In this document: piece after piece, positions 44,480 to 52,412 of the stretch
How positions within the stretch are numbered: the first letter of the stretch is position 1
Layout: each line of letters begins with the position of its first letter
NCBI GenBank assembly: GCA_020634625.1
Contig: JACKBJ010000003.1
Location: 124,001-188,000 of the forward strand
Source of the DNA: Caldilineae bacterium
GTDB taxonomy: Bacteria > Chloroflexota > Anaerolineae > Epilineales > Epilineaceae
Direction of reading: 5' to 3'
Length of the DNA: 64,000 nucleotides
Translations under genes and position numbers: made by a program
The notes under the pieces: generated by a model
The model's input: the letters and a program-made list of their open reading frames with translations, nothing else
Told to the model about the DNA's origin: nothing
Databases searched by the model: none

Positions 44480-45460
44480 ATGCTTAGCTTCGAACACTGC
44501 ACCGAGTACCCCGGCGCCCTCAAGACCCTCGAGCTGCCGATCCCGGGCAAGCTGCAGGGCAAGGTGCGCGACATCTGGGACCTGGACGGCACGCGCCTGA
44601 TCGTCAGCACCGACCGCCAGAGCGCCTTCGACATCGTGCTGGGCACGGTCCCACGCAAGGGCGAGGTGAACACGCAGCTGGCCGCCTGGTGGTTCGAGCG
44701 CAGCGCCGACATCATCCCCAACCACATCATCGACCTGCCCGACCCGCAGGTGATGCGGGTGCGCCGGGCACGGGTCTGGCCGGTCGAGATGATCATCCGC
44801 GGCTTCATCACCGGCGTCACCTCGACCGCGCTCTGGTACAACTACGCCCAGGGCCAGCGCCGCATCTACGGCCTCGACTTCCCGGACGGCTTGCAGAAGA
44901 ACCAGCGCCTGCCCGAGGCGGTCATCACGCCCACCACCAAGGCCGAGAGCGGCCAGCACGACGAGAAGCTGACCCGCGAGCAGATCCTGGAGCTGGGCCT
45001 GGTGCCCGAGGCGATCTACCGGCGGATGGAGGCGGCCACGCGGGCCCTCTTCGCCCGCGGCCAGCAGCTGGCGGCCGAGCGCGGCCTGATCCTGGTCGAC
45101 ACCAAGTACGAGTTCGGCGACGTCGACGGCGAGCTGGTGCTGATCGACGAGATCCACACCTTCGACAGCTCGCGCTTCTGGAAGCTCGACAGCTACGCGG
45201 AGCGCTTCGCGGCCGGCGAGGAGCCCGACACCTTCGACAAGGAGTTCCTGCGCCGCTGGTACGTCGAGCAGGGCTATCGCGGCGACGGCCCGCCGCCGCC
45301 CATGCCGCCGGAGCTGGCCGAGCGCATGAGCGGCCTCTACATCTCGGTCTACGAGCAGCTGACCGGCGAGACCTTCGTGCCGGCCGAGCCCGAGCTGTCG
45401 GCGCCGGCGCGCATCGAGAAGAACCTGCGCGCGGCGGGGATCATCGCCGGCGGCGGCTGA
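44480..45460 (+). CDS. purC: Phosphoribosylaminoimidazole-succinocarboxamide (SAICAR) synthase
   Basis: The protein has 326 residues, the long type of PurC. Signature segments are GKVRDIWDLDGTRLIVSTDRQSAFD split across 42-65, EMIIRGFITGVTSTALWYNY, TTKAESGQHDE, LILVDTKYEFG and DEIHTFDSSRFW with the C-terminal DKEFLRRWYVEQGY. It joins CAIR and aspartate with ATP. AGGAG lies 7 bases before the ATG and overlaps the end of purE, so the two are likely cotranscribed and translated together. Confidence 0.97.
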   Translation: MLSFEHCTEYPGALKTLELPIPGKLQGKVRDIWDLDGTRLIVSTDRQSAFDIVLGTVPRKGEVNTQLAAWWFERSADIIPNHIIDLPDPQVMRVRRARVWPVEMIIRGFITGVTSTALWYNYAQGQRRIYGLDFPDGLQKNQRLPEAVITPTTKAESGQHDEKLTREQILELGLVPEAIYRRMEAATRALFARGQQLAAERGLILVDTKYEFGDVDGELVLIDEIHTFDSSRFWKLDSYAERFAAGEEPDTFDKEFLRRWYVEQGYRGDGPPPPMPPELAERMSGLYISVYEQLTGETFVPAEPELSAPARIEKNLRAAGIIAGGG

Positions 45461-45496
45461 GCCAGCGTTGTGTCAAGCAGTGAGGAGGTTCAGAGG

Positions 45497-45715
45497 ATGA
45501 CCAGGCGGCTTCGGGAGATGATGACACCCTGGTACTTGTTTGGCGTGTTGTTCTATGGGCTCGGCGTCGGTGTCCAGCTTGCCATCCGCATGCCCGACTG
45601 GACAGGTCTGCTATGGATTGGATCGGTCGGCTTCGCGAGCCTGTTCATGCTCGTTCATGCCGTCGTCGCCTTGCCTGGCAGCACTCGAAAGGTCCGACGG
45701 CCAGAAATCGAGTGA
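45497..45715 (+). CDS. 72-residue two-helix membrane protein within the purine cluster
   Basis: The ATG at 45497 has GAGGAGG 8 bases upstream; a GTG at 45470 is in frame but poorly placed. The product has a basic N-terminus (MTRRLREMMTPWYLFG) and two hydrophobic segments (about 10-30 and 40-60), ending in a basic tail. The base composition is lower in GC than the pur genes around it. The function is not recognised. It lies between purC and purM, 36 bases after the former and 58 before the latter. Confidence 0.7.
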   Translation: MTRRLREMMTPWYLFGVLFYGLGVGVQLAIRMPDWTGLLWIGSVGFASLFMLVHAVVALPGSTRKVRRPEIE

Positions 45716-45773
45716 ATCAAGGCATCCGACCGAGATCGACCTGGTGTCGGAGCCCGAAAAGGAGCTGATCCCC

Positions 45774-46883
45774 ATGCCCGACACCCCGTTGACCTACGCC
45801 GAGAGCGGCGTGGACTACGATGCGATCGACCCGGCCAAGGTGCTGGCCCAGCGGGCCGCCGCCGGCACCGGCGGCCAGCTCGGCCGCTGGAACATGGCCG
45901 AGATCGGCGCCAGCCGGGGCGAGAGCGCCTACGTCTGGGAGGAGGCCGAGGCCTACCGCGCCTTCGTGGTCGAGGGCCTGGGCACCAAGAGCCTGGTGGC
46001 CGACGCGACGCGCCCGATCACGGGACGGACGCATTACGACGCCCTGGCCCAGGACACCGTGGCCATGATCGTCAACGACGTGATCGTGGTGGGCGCCGAG
46101 CCGCAGGTGGTCAACGCCTACTGGGCCATCGGCGACTCGGCCTGGTTCGAGGACCGCGAGCGGGCGCGCGACCTGGTCCAGGGCTGGGCGGCGGCCTGCG
46201 AGCTGGCCGGCGCTGCCTGGGGCGGCGGCGAGACCCCCGCCCTCAACGGCATCATCCTCCCCGGCACGATCGACCTGGGCGGGGCCTGCATGGGCATCGT
46301 CAAGCCCAAGCACCGCCTGACCCTGGGCGATCGGCTCGCGCCCGGCGACGCCATCGTCATCCTGGGCTCCAGCGGCATCCACGCCAACGGCCTGACCCTG
46401 GCCCGGCGCATCGCCGAGCGGCTGCCGGCGGGCTACGCCACCGACATCGGCGACGGCCGCGGCTACGGCGAGGCGCTGCTCGCCCCGACCCACATCTACG
46501 CCCGCCTGGTCGCCGATCTCTTCGAGGCCGGCGCGGAGGTCCACTACCTGGTCAACGTCACCGGCCACGGCTGGCGCAAGCTGATGCGCGCCCGGCGCGA
46601 GCTGCGCTATCGGATGCACACGCTGCCCGAGCCCGGCCCGCTCTTCACCTTCATGCAGGCCCAGGCCGGCATCGACGACGCCGAGGCCTACGGCAACTTC
46701 AACATGGGCGCCGGCTTCGCGGTCTACGTGCCCGAGCGCGACGCCGGGACCGTGCTCTCGGTGGCCGCCCGGCACGGCATCCCGGCCTGGCTGGCCGGCG
46801 CGGTCGAGGAAGGCCCGCGCGAGGTGGTCATCGAGCCGCTTGGCCTGCGCTACGCCGGCGAGAGCCTGGACCTGCGCGGCTGA
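45774..46883 (+). CDS. purM: Phosphoribosylformylglycinamidine cyclo-ligase (AIR synthetase)
   Basis: The protein has 369 residues, near the usual 345. It begins TYAESGVDYDAID as PurM does, and contains VADATRPITGRTHYDALAQDTVAMIVNDVIVVGAEPQ in separate blocks, the ATP-binding GGGETPAL, GDAIVILGSSGIHANGLTLAR, and HYLVNVTGHGWRKLMR. It cyclises FGAM to AIR. The usual TDGVGTK loop is altered (VEGLGTKSLVADA), which suggests a divergent subfamily. AAAAGGAG lies about 9 bases before the ATG. It converges on an aldo/keto reductase 26 bases away. Confidence 0.9.
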   Translation: MPDTPLTYAESGVDYDAIDPAKVLAQRAAAGTGGQLGRWNMAEIGASRGESAYVWEEAEAYRAFVVEGLGTKSLVADATRPITGRTHYDALAQDTVAMIVNDVIVVGAEPQVVNAYWAIGDSAWFEDRERARDLVQGWAAACELAGAAWGGGETPALNGIILPGTIDLGGACMGIVKPKHRLTLGDRLAPGDAIVILGSSGIHANGLTLARRIAERLPAGYATDIGDGRGYGEALLAPTHIYARLVADLFEAGAEVHYLVNVTGHGWRKLMRARRELRYRMHTLPEPGPLFTFMQAQAGIDDAEAYGNFNMGAGFAVYVPERDAGTVLSVAARHGIPAWLAGAVEEGPREVVIEPLGLRYAGESLDLRG

Positions 46884-46909
46884 GCGCGCGGGGTCCTCGC
46901 CCGATTCGA

Positions 46910-47815
46910 TCAGGCCACCCGACTGGGATCGCCCGATTGCCAGGCGAGACCGTCCCCCCGGTCCATGGCCGCGATCGCGGTCATGTCCTCGGCATCGATC
47001 TCGAACGAGAAGAGGTCGAGGTTCTGCGCCAGCCGTTCCGCGTTCGTGCTCTTGGGCAGCACGGCGTATCCCTTCTGGACCCCCCAGCGCAGGAGCACTT
47101 GTGCCTCCGTGCAGCCGTACTTCCTCGCCATGGCCTTGAAGGGCGAGTCCGCGCTCGCACCTTCCGCCTTCAGCTCCGCCGGTTTGGCGCTCTCCTGGCC
47201 CGCGACGGCCCTCCAGGTCGATAGGGGCAAGAGGCTGCTGTAGGCGATCACGGCGATGCCGTTTCGTTCGAGATAGGCGACCAGGTCCGGCTTCTGCGAC
47301 CAGGGATGGAGCTCGATCTGGTTCGCGTCCGGCAGGGGGAGCCCTGCCTCCCGGATCTCCTCGATGTGCGACTCCCTGAAGTTGCTCACGCCGACGGCCC
47401 TCGCCTTTCCAAGCCGCTTCAGCTCGACGAGGGCGCGCCACTCTTCGAGCCGCTGCTCCCCGCCCGATGGGGCGTGAATCAGGTACAGGTCGACGTGGTC
47501 GAGCCCGAGACGCGCCAGGCTGGCATCCAGCGACTCGAGCGTCGCCCCGTAGGTCTTGGCCTCTTGGCCCCACGCCGGATTGCCCGGCCAGAGCTTGGTC
47601 GTGACGAAGATCTCGTCGCGGGACAGCCCGAGCGCGTTCATGCTCGCAGCGATCGCCTGCCCCACGCCCCGTTCGTTGCCGTAGGCTTCCGCCGTGTCCA
47701 CATGCCGGTAGCCGGCGCGGATCGCACGAAGCACTGCCGGCTGCGTCTCGTCGTCGTTGATGAGGTAGGTGCCGAATCCAACGACCGGCATCTGGATCGA
47801 GTCGGTGAGTCGCAT
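46910..47815 (-). CDS. Aldo/keto reductase
   Basis: The protein has 301 residues from the ATG at 47815 and begins MRLTDSIQMPVVGFGTY. A TTG at 47836 is in frame but extends past the usual family N-terminus. The catalytic tetrad is complete: Asp40 and Tyr45 in HVDTAEAYGNE, Lys74 in VTTKLWPGNP and His114 in LYLIHAPSG. It is an NADPH-dependent carbonyl reductase related to the 2,5-diketo-D-gluconate reductase group. The divergent neighbour is an AraC-type regulator, an arrangement known for aldehyde-responsive reductases such as YqhC/YqhD. Confidence 0.93.
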   Translation of the reverse strand: MRLTDSIQMPVVGFGTYLINDDETQPAVLRAIRAGYRHVDTAEAYGNERGVGQAIAASMNALGLSRDEIFVTTKLWPGNPAWGQEAKTYGATLESLDASLARLGLDHVDLYLIHAPSGGEQRLEEWRALVELKRLGKARAVGVSNFRESHIEEIREAGLPLPDANQIELHPWSQKPDLVAYLERNGIAVIAYSSLLPLSTWRAVAGQESAKPAELKAEGASADSPFKAMARKYGCTEAQVLLRWGVQKGYAVLPKSTNAERLAQNLDLFSFEIDAEDMTAIAAMDRGDGLAWQSGDPSRVA

Positions 47816-47985
47816 CTTCACTGGGACAGCCTCCAAGGCTTCTTCTGGCTAGACGGCGATGGCGAGTGCTGCAGTCCGGCAAGTGTACCAAGGCAGGGTG
47901 CCGCCCGCCCTGTCCGTTTTTCCGAGATCATTGCCTGATCCTACGGGTTCTGGGCTTCGAGGCCATGGATTGGCCCGTGTCGATG

Positions 47986-47991
47986 TATGAT
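47986..47991 (+). promoter_or_regulatory. Candidate -10 box of the AraC-type gene
   Basis: TATGAT at 47986-47991 lies about 40 bases before the TTG start at 48031. No good -35 is visible, as expected for an activated promoter. Confidence 0.35.
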
Positions 47992-48030
47992 TCTTGGAAA
48001 CTAGGACCGCATTCCATTTGGGAGGCAGGG

Positions 48031-48948
48031 TTGGATCGTGACGCGATGCTCGAGGCGCTGGCGGAGATCCTCGCCGGACAGGCGAGGTCCGACGGGAGCT
48101 CGCCTACGGCGATTGACGGCATTCACGCATTCCGGGCGAGCGGCCCGAGCCCCCTCCGATGCCTGGTCTACCAAGCCTGCGTGATCATCGTCGCGCAGGG
48201 GATCAAGCGGGCACGCGTCGACGGAGACGACTTCGACTACAGCCCGAGCCGCTATCTCGTGCTACCCGTCGCACTGCCCATCGACGCCCAGATCCTCGAG
48301 GCAAGCCAGGAGCGCCCGTTCCTTTCGATGATGATTGGGATCGACCCGGTCATGCTCGCGGAGCTCGTGACGGCCATCGAGCCGGGCGGGCCACGGCGCG
48401 GATCCGCCGTGCGTGGCATCGCGGTGTCGGAGATGACGGATGAGATCCTCGAGGCTGCGCTACGCTTGCTGTCCTGCCTGGGCTCGGAGCTGGACTGCCG
48501 GGTTCTGGCTCCCCAGATCAAACGCGAGATCCTGTACCGGGTGCTCCTGGGGCCGCAGGGCGAGCTGCTGCGAGGCGTCGGTGACCGAGACTCACGGCTC
48601 GGGCAGGTCTCGCGTGCGCTGCAGCGGATCCATGCCGGGTACGACCAGCGCATCGAGATCGCCGCGCTCGCCCGCGAATCGCATATGAGCACGTCGACCT
48701 TCTACGAGGCCTTCAAGTCGGTGACGTCCCAGACGCCCCTGCAATACCTGAAGGAGGTCCGGCTACGGCGTGCTCGCCAGATCATGGTGTGGGAGGGGGC
48801 CACCGCGAGCCTGGCGGCGAGCCAGGTCGGCTACGCATCGGCCTCTCAGTTCAGCCGCGAGTTCAAGCGCCGGTTCGGTCGAACTCCGGGCGAGGAGCGC
48901 GCGTGGGCGGATGAGACGGGCGAGCGTCAGGGCGCTCGTCCCTATTGA
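48031..48948 (+). CDS. AraC-family transcriptional regulator (AraC_N plus double HTH)
   Basis: The protein has 305 residues from a TTG at 48031, chosen for the GGAGG 5 bases upstream and the family's usual length; in-frame ATGs at 47965 and 47983 are alternatives. The N-terminal AraC_N-like domain runs to about 190 (includes CVIIVAQGIKRARV). The C-terminal part has two HTH motifs: IAALARESHMSTSTFYEAFKS and LAASQVGYASASQFSREFKRR split by the TPLQYLKEVRLRRARQIM linker. It should control the divergent aldo/keto reductase in response to a small molecule, by analogy with YqhC. Confidence 0.9.
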   Translation: MDRDAMLEALAEILAGQARSDGSSPTAIDGIHAFRASGPSPLRCLVYQACVIIVAQGIKRARVDGDDFDYSPSRYLVLPVALPIDAQILEASQERPFLSMMIGIDPVMLAELVTAIEPGGPRRGSAVRGIAVSEMTDEILEAALRLLSCLGSELDCRVLAPQIKREILYRVLLGPQGELLRGVGDRDSRLGQVSRALQRIHAGYDQRIEIAALARESHMSTSTFYEAFKSVTSQTPLQYLKEVRLRRARQIMVWEGATASLAASQVGYASASQFSREFKRRFGRTPGEERAWADETGERQGARPY

Positions 48949-49176
48949 CCGCCGGCGCCTACCGGGTCGTCCGCGATCGAAGCGACGGCCGGGATCTCGA
49001 GCCGGGCCTCCAGCTCGGTGTGACGTGAGGCGCACGCCGAGCGAGGCGATTGGCGGGCTCACTTCGGTGGATCTGAACCATCGTCGTTCGCGCCATCCAC
49101 GAGACCGAGCCCCATGGCTGAGCGAGCCGAGTCCGCCGTGGCGAGCCGGTCTGCCGCGAGTGCAACGACCCTGACG
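48949..49176. other. Intergenic stretch without a recognisable gene
   Basis: The gap follows the AraC-type gene. No start with a ribosome-binding site, hairpin or known repeat was found. GC content starts to fall here, at the left boundary of the accessory region. Confidence 0.5.
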
Positions 49177-49323
49177 CTACCATGGTCGGAACATGAGTCG
49201 CTCCAGCCAGGCTCTTCGGCTTTCCGGAGTGCTGGTCACCACCCCATAGGACAGCAGTGCGATCACGAGACCCACGCCGATGGTGATCACCAGCTGGAGC
49301 AGGAACAGGCTCGGAGTAGCCAT
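49177..49323 (-). CDS. 48-residue single-helix membrane protein, cassette copy 1
   Basis: The product has one hydrophobic helix (about 5-29, LFLLQLVITIGVGLVIALLS) and a polar tail VTSTPESRRAW. GAGG lies 6 bases before the ATG at 49323. It is homologous to the 50-residue protein at 50937: the central VITIGVGLVIALL and VVTSTPESRRA are identical, while both ends differ. Each follows a secreted-protein gene on the same strand after a conserved spacer. Function unknown; the size and topology allow a small regulator, toxin-like peptide or membrane partner. Confidence 0.65.
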   Translation of the reverse strand: MATPSLFLLQLVITIGVGLVIALLSYGVVTSTPESRRAWLERLMFRPW

Positions 49324-49480
49324 GGCTCGCCTCGAGGTTTGACGTGTCGAAACCGACGCTGATCGCGCGGCATGCCCGACAAAAGCTCGTATACGGCGAG
49401 CCGGACAGATTGGGTTCAAAGGGTCCGAGGTGGCTCCTCGGTACCTGCGCGACCCGAGGTCGCCAGGCTCGTGCCGTCAG
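49210..49480 (-). repeat. Duplicated cassette segment, copy 1 (spacer plus small membrane gene)
   Basis: This stretch matches 50975-51240 in the same orientation, with an identical core over the membrane helix and a conserved upstream spacer. The spacer holds a hairpin: CTCGGT at 49437-49442 pairs with ACCCGAG at 49452-49458 with one bulge. Confidence 0.8.
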
Positions 49481-49523
49481 TTCGCGGCCTACAACCACCG
49501 TCACTCTGTCCAACCCCGTGCAG
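49480..49523 (+). repeat. Remnant of the 3' end of an IS66-type transposase gene
   Basis: The frame reads VRGLQPPSLCPT, which matches VRGLQPPSLCPTT* at 61759-61834 and RESEPPSLCPTT in the transposase at 52474. Only the last codons and part of the terminus survive. Confidence 0.6.
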
Positions 49524-49536
49524 ACGCAGCGCTCTA

Positions 49537-50709
49537 CTACATGTCGCTGGTCTCATACTCAGTTGCCTCGGTGGGCTCTCCTGGCGGAATGGGAATGACC
49601 GTCCGGGGGGTCGCCGTGGGCCCCAACGAAGGTTCCGCCACAACTACTCTCGACCGCACGAATATGCGGCGCAGTGCCTGCTCAACCGCTAGCCACTCAT
49701 CCGAGAACATTTTGGTCTCTGGAACGCGGACAGTTACGCCAAGCTCCCAAAGATTGTCCACACTGTCCCAGCCAAGATACTCACGAACAGCAAAGGGTCC
49801 ATCCCGCTGCGTATCGACGATCCGAGAAGGTCGATCGAACATTGGATATCCTGACACTACAGGGCCAGCCACCTTGCGGGAGTCATGAAGGTGAACCACC
49901 ACCAGCTCGGTAACACCTGGGAGCCTACCCGATGCATGAAGTCCGTCCGAGGTGCACTCGAGTTCGAATGCGCTTGGCATGAAGAGCTCATAGGAATGTC
50001 CAAGACATTCGTGGAGTGAAGACTGCCATTCATTGTCGAGTGACCGATCCGAGGAGTATCGCATGCCAGCGACCAGTTGGTCCAGGTCATTGAGCAGCGT
50101 CTCACGCGTGAGTTTGTCACTCGGTGAATGCACCGACGCAACGAGGCGCAACTGTGCCTGCGCCTCGGCGCCCAAGCCTGATGCTGATCCTAGATCATAT
50201 CTTCGGACTGTAAGCCCCAACTCATCAGTGTGTTGATATCGCTGAACCAGGCCAATTCGCGTTTGCAGTGCACCAACGCTTTCCTCCGCGGCGGGATTCT
50301 CCACTAGCGCGCCATTCAGGCTGAATCGAACATATGCGCCTGTTGGATGATCGCGGGAGATCTCGTTTGATCGAAACGCCACGGCATTGGGTTGAAACTC
50401 CTGCACGTCCCAACCGGGCGGAAGCGAGACTTGCAGCCACGTCTCCAGGCTCTTTGTACTCAGCACGAACGCAATCGACTCGTTCACCACCCAAGGCAAC
50501 ACGGGCGTTTGCACGTCCAAGGATGATGCCTCGTCCGCCGGTTGAGAATGAGAATCACCGATTGGATCGAGTGCTTGACTTCGAATCGCGGCGGCTCGAG
50601 TATCATCCTGACGATGTGACCCGCTGCGTAGAACCGGCAAAGAAACAATCAGACTCAGAAGCACGATTGCAGTCGAAGTGAGGAGCAGGGTTCCGGATCG
50701 ATTGCTCAT
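49537..50709 (-). CDS. Signal-anchored extracellular protein of unknown function (cassette 1)
   Basis: The protein has 390 residues. An N-terminal helix (about 8-27, LLLTSTAIVLLSLIVSLPVL) anchors or exports it. The rest is a soluble mixed fold with Ser-rich segments; two similar halves are possible (ESIAFVLSTKSLETWLQ and HSYELFMPSAFELE). The C-terminus is a Pro/Thr-rich tail (GPTATPRTVIPIPPGEPTEA), in keeping with other exported proteins here. Base composition is clearly less GC-rich than the core genes. Its ATG lies 19 bases outside an IS66-like terminus (50729). The small membrane gene 49177-49323 follows in the same direction. Confidence 0.75.
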   Translation of the reverse strand: MSNRSGTLLLTSTAIVLLSLIVSLPVLRSGSHRQDDTRAAAIRSQALDPIGDSHSQPADEASSLDVQTPVLPWVVNESIAFVLSTKSLETWLQVSLPPGWDVQEFQPNAVAFRSNEISRDHPTGAYVRFSLNGALVENPAAEESVGALQTRIGLVQRYQHTDELGLTVRRYDLGSASGLGAEAQAQLRLVASVHSPSDKLTRETLLNDLDQLVAGMRYSSDRSLDNEWQSSLHECLGHSYELFMPSAFELECTSDGLHASGRLPGVTELVVVHLHDSRKVAGPVVSGYPMFDRPSRIVDTQRDGPFAVREYLGWDSVDNLWELGVTVRVPETKMFSDEWLAVEQALRRIFVRSRVVVAEPSLGPTATPRTVIPIPPGEPTEATEYETSDM

Positions 50710-50728
50710 GGCGCAAACACACCTTCTT

Positions 50729-50771
50729 GTAAACTCGGTGCGTGTTCACGTGGTTGGACAGAGCGACGGCG
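50729..50771 (-). mobile_element. IS66-type right terminus with the 3' end of a transposase gene
   Basis: Reading inward on the plus strand, the edge begins GTAAACTCGG and continues into the GTTCACGTGGTTGG repeat. On the minus strand the frame SPSLCPTT* ends here, the C-terminus of the IS66-type transposase. IS66-family termini start with GTAA. The rest of the element is gone. Confidence 0.6.
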
Positions 50772-50936
50772 ACCTTGATTTCCGAACGCTCGCCCCAATC
50801 GTGCGAACGTGCTGGCAAGGGTGATGCCGTGATCAAGCAGCGAGTGTATCGTGGGTCCATGCTACGCAATTCCGTGCCTGGACGCAAGCACGTCGCTGGG
50901 AACTGCCTGAACGCTTACAGCGCGGCGACCCTCGCG

Positions 50937-51089
50937 CTACCATCTTCGTGTACCGTTCACCAATCGCTCTCGATAGGCTCTTCGGCTTTCAGGCGTGCTG
51001 GTCACCACCCGAAAGGCCAGCAGCGCGATCACGAGACCCACGCCGATGGTGATCACCAGCTTTAGCAGGAACAGGCTCGGAGAAACCAT
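50937..51089 (-). CDS. 50-residue single-helix membrane protein, cassette copy 2
   Basis: It begins MVSPSLFLLKLVITIGVG, carries one helix (about 5-29), then VVTSTPESRRAYRERL and ends GTRRW. A GAGGTG sits about 5 bases before the ATG. It shares the central helix and VVTSTPESRRA tail with the protein at 49177. The changes between copies include both silent and replacement sites while the frame stays open, which supports coding. Confidence 0.65.
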   Translation of the reverse strand: MVSPSLFLLKLVITIGVGLVIALLAFRVVTSTPESRRAYRERLVNGTRRW

Positions 51090-51240
51090 GGTTCACCTCA
51101 AGCGATGGTATGCCGAGCTCGACGCCGATCTCGCGGCATACCCGATCCCTATCAGCTCGCGCACGGCGAGCCGGACACTGTGGTTCAAGGGTGCCGATGG
51201 GGCTCGGTACCTGCGCACCCGAGGTCGCCAGGCTCGTGCC
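50975..51240 (-). repeat. Duplicated cassette segment, copy 2 (spacer plus small membrane gene)
   Basis: Matches 49210-49480 in order and orientation. The same spacer hairpin is present: CTCGGT at 51203-51208 and ACCCGAG at 51217-51223. Confidence 0.8.
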
Positions 51241-52394
51241 ACAACGAGCCCCGCTGACTCAGTATCGGGCTGTTCTTCAGTAGCGTCCACGATCCGAAAC
51301 CTCTTGGCTCGCCAATGCCGCGACTCGGCCGTCGAGGACCCCATGAACGCTTGCCTTGAACGAGGGTTACTGCGCAGAGGCGCTGCCGACACCGCTGAAG
51401 CCCATGAGCAGCCGTACTCGTAGGTCGCGGTCCGGGTCGAGAACAGTCCAATCGACCGATTGTTGACGATGCGACCTTCATCATCGTACTCGTCGAGTGA
51501 GGTCACGTGGAGGTGCCCGTCTACATAGCTCTCCCAACGTTCACGCAGTCCGCGTGGGTTGAAGTAGTACTTCTCCACGTCGTCGTAGACACCGTCCGCG
51601 TTGCGGTCCATGCCGAACTCGATTTCACGGCCCTCTGAGTCGAAGAGGCTCTGAGCGATGCGATTGATCGTCCCATCGTTGTTCTCGTCAACATACAGGC
51701 GCTCGAAGTTGGCGCCACGCTCCCATCGATCCGCCGTGGCCTGATCAATGGAGCCATCGGCACCATCGTCAACGAGATGTAGAGACGTCCTTCCGTCTTC
51801 ACCGTACTCGGTATACGTGATGACATCGAGCACTGTGTCTCCGTCCAGGTCGTACTCCGCACGTATCTGTCTGTTCCTGTCGTCCATGAAGAACCAGCTG
51901 CTGTTGTCAGAGTCCCCATCCGCGTCATGATCATCGAATCGCCAGATCATGACGCCATCCTCGTTGTAGCCATATTGCCAGATCCGATCTACGACTCCGT
52001 CACTCTCATCGTCACGGCGAGCCTCGACTGTCCTTCCGGCATTGTCATATTGGAACAGCACCCTGCTGGTATTCTGATCAGAGTGTGTCAGAGTGAAGGA
52101 CTCGATGACCTGCTCCGGATCGACGTAGAAGCTGACCATGGTGACATCGACACCGTCGTCTCCTTCGTCACGTTGATACCGCGTCCAGCAGCGCGTCTGG
52201 ATATCGCCTCGCCCGAGACCCGATAGCGCAATTGGGACGTACACGCGGTGCGAGGGAAGCAGGTCCGTTTGCGCGTCAGCCACTGACACACTCGGCTGGG
52301 TTGTCGTGAGTCCCAGCGCAAGCATGAAGGGCAACGCGCACCACGGCGCCACGCGCGTACGCAGAATCGAAGGCAGAGTCTCATACATGTACAT
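51093..52394 (-). CDS. Exported YD/EF-hand-like repeat protein (cassette 2), C-terminus probably not native
   Basis: About 433 residues from the ATG at 52394; the ATG at 52388 is also possible and neither has a strong ribosome-binding site. An N-terminal signal region (WCALPFMLALGLTTTQPSVSVADA) is followed by HRVYVPIALSG, then acidic repeats of the form YDLDGDTVLDVITYTEYG and DDNADGVYDD, a style shared with RHS/YD repeats and EF-hand-like DxDxDG loops. The native domain seems to end around TATYEYGC; the final 100 residues are encoded by the duplicated intergenic spacer (51090-51240) and nearby DNA, so the reading frame runs on by chance. The start lies 18 bases outside an IS66-type left terminus. 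Confidence 0.65.
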   Translation of the reverse strand: MYMYETLPSILRTRVAPWCALPFMLALGLTTTQPSVSVADAQTDLLPSHRVYVPIALSGLGRGDIQTRCWTRYQRDEGDDGVDVTMVSFYVDPEQVIESFTLTHSDQNTSRVLFQYDNAGRTVEARRDDESDGVVDRIWQYGYNEDGVMIWRFDDHDADGDSDNSSWFFMDDRNRQIRAEYDLDGDTVLDVITYTEYGEDGRTSLHLVDDGADGSIDQATADRWERGANFERLYVDENNDGTINRIAQSLFDSEGREIEFGMDRNADGVYDDVEKYYFNPRGLRERWESYVDGHLHVTSLDEYDDEGRIVNNRSIGLFSTRTATYEYGCSWASAVSAAPLRSNPRSRQAFMGSSTAESRHWRAKRFRIVDATEEQPDTESAGLVVARAWRPRVRRYRAPSAPLNHSVRLAVRELIGIGYAARSASSSAYHRLR

Positions 52395-52412
52395 GTAGCC
52401 AGGTGGTGCGTA

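Noticed and set aside
47815..47836. TTG at 47836 as start of the aldo/keto reductase
   Set aside because: It adds seven residues outside the family's usual N-terminus, and the ATG at 47815 begins at the conserved first strand.
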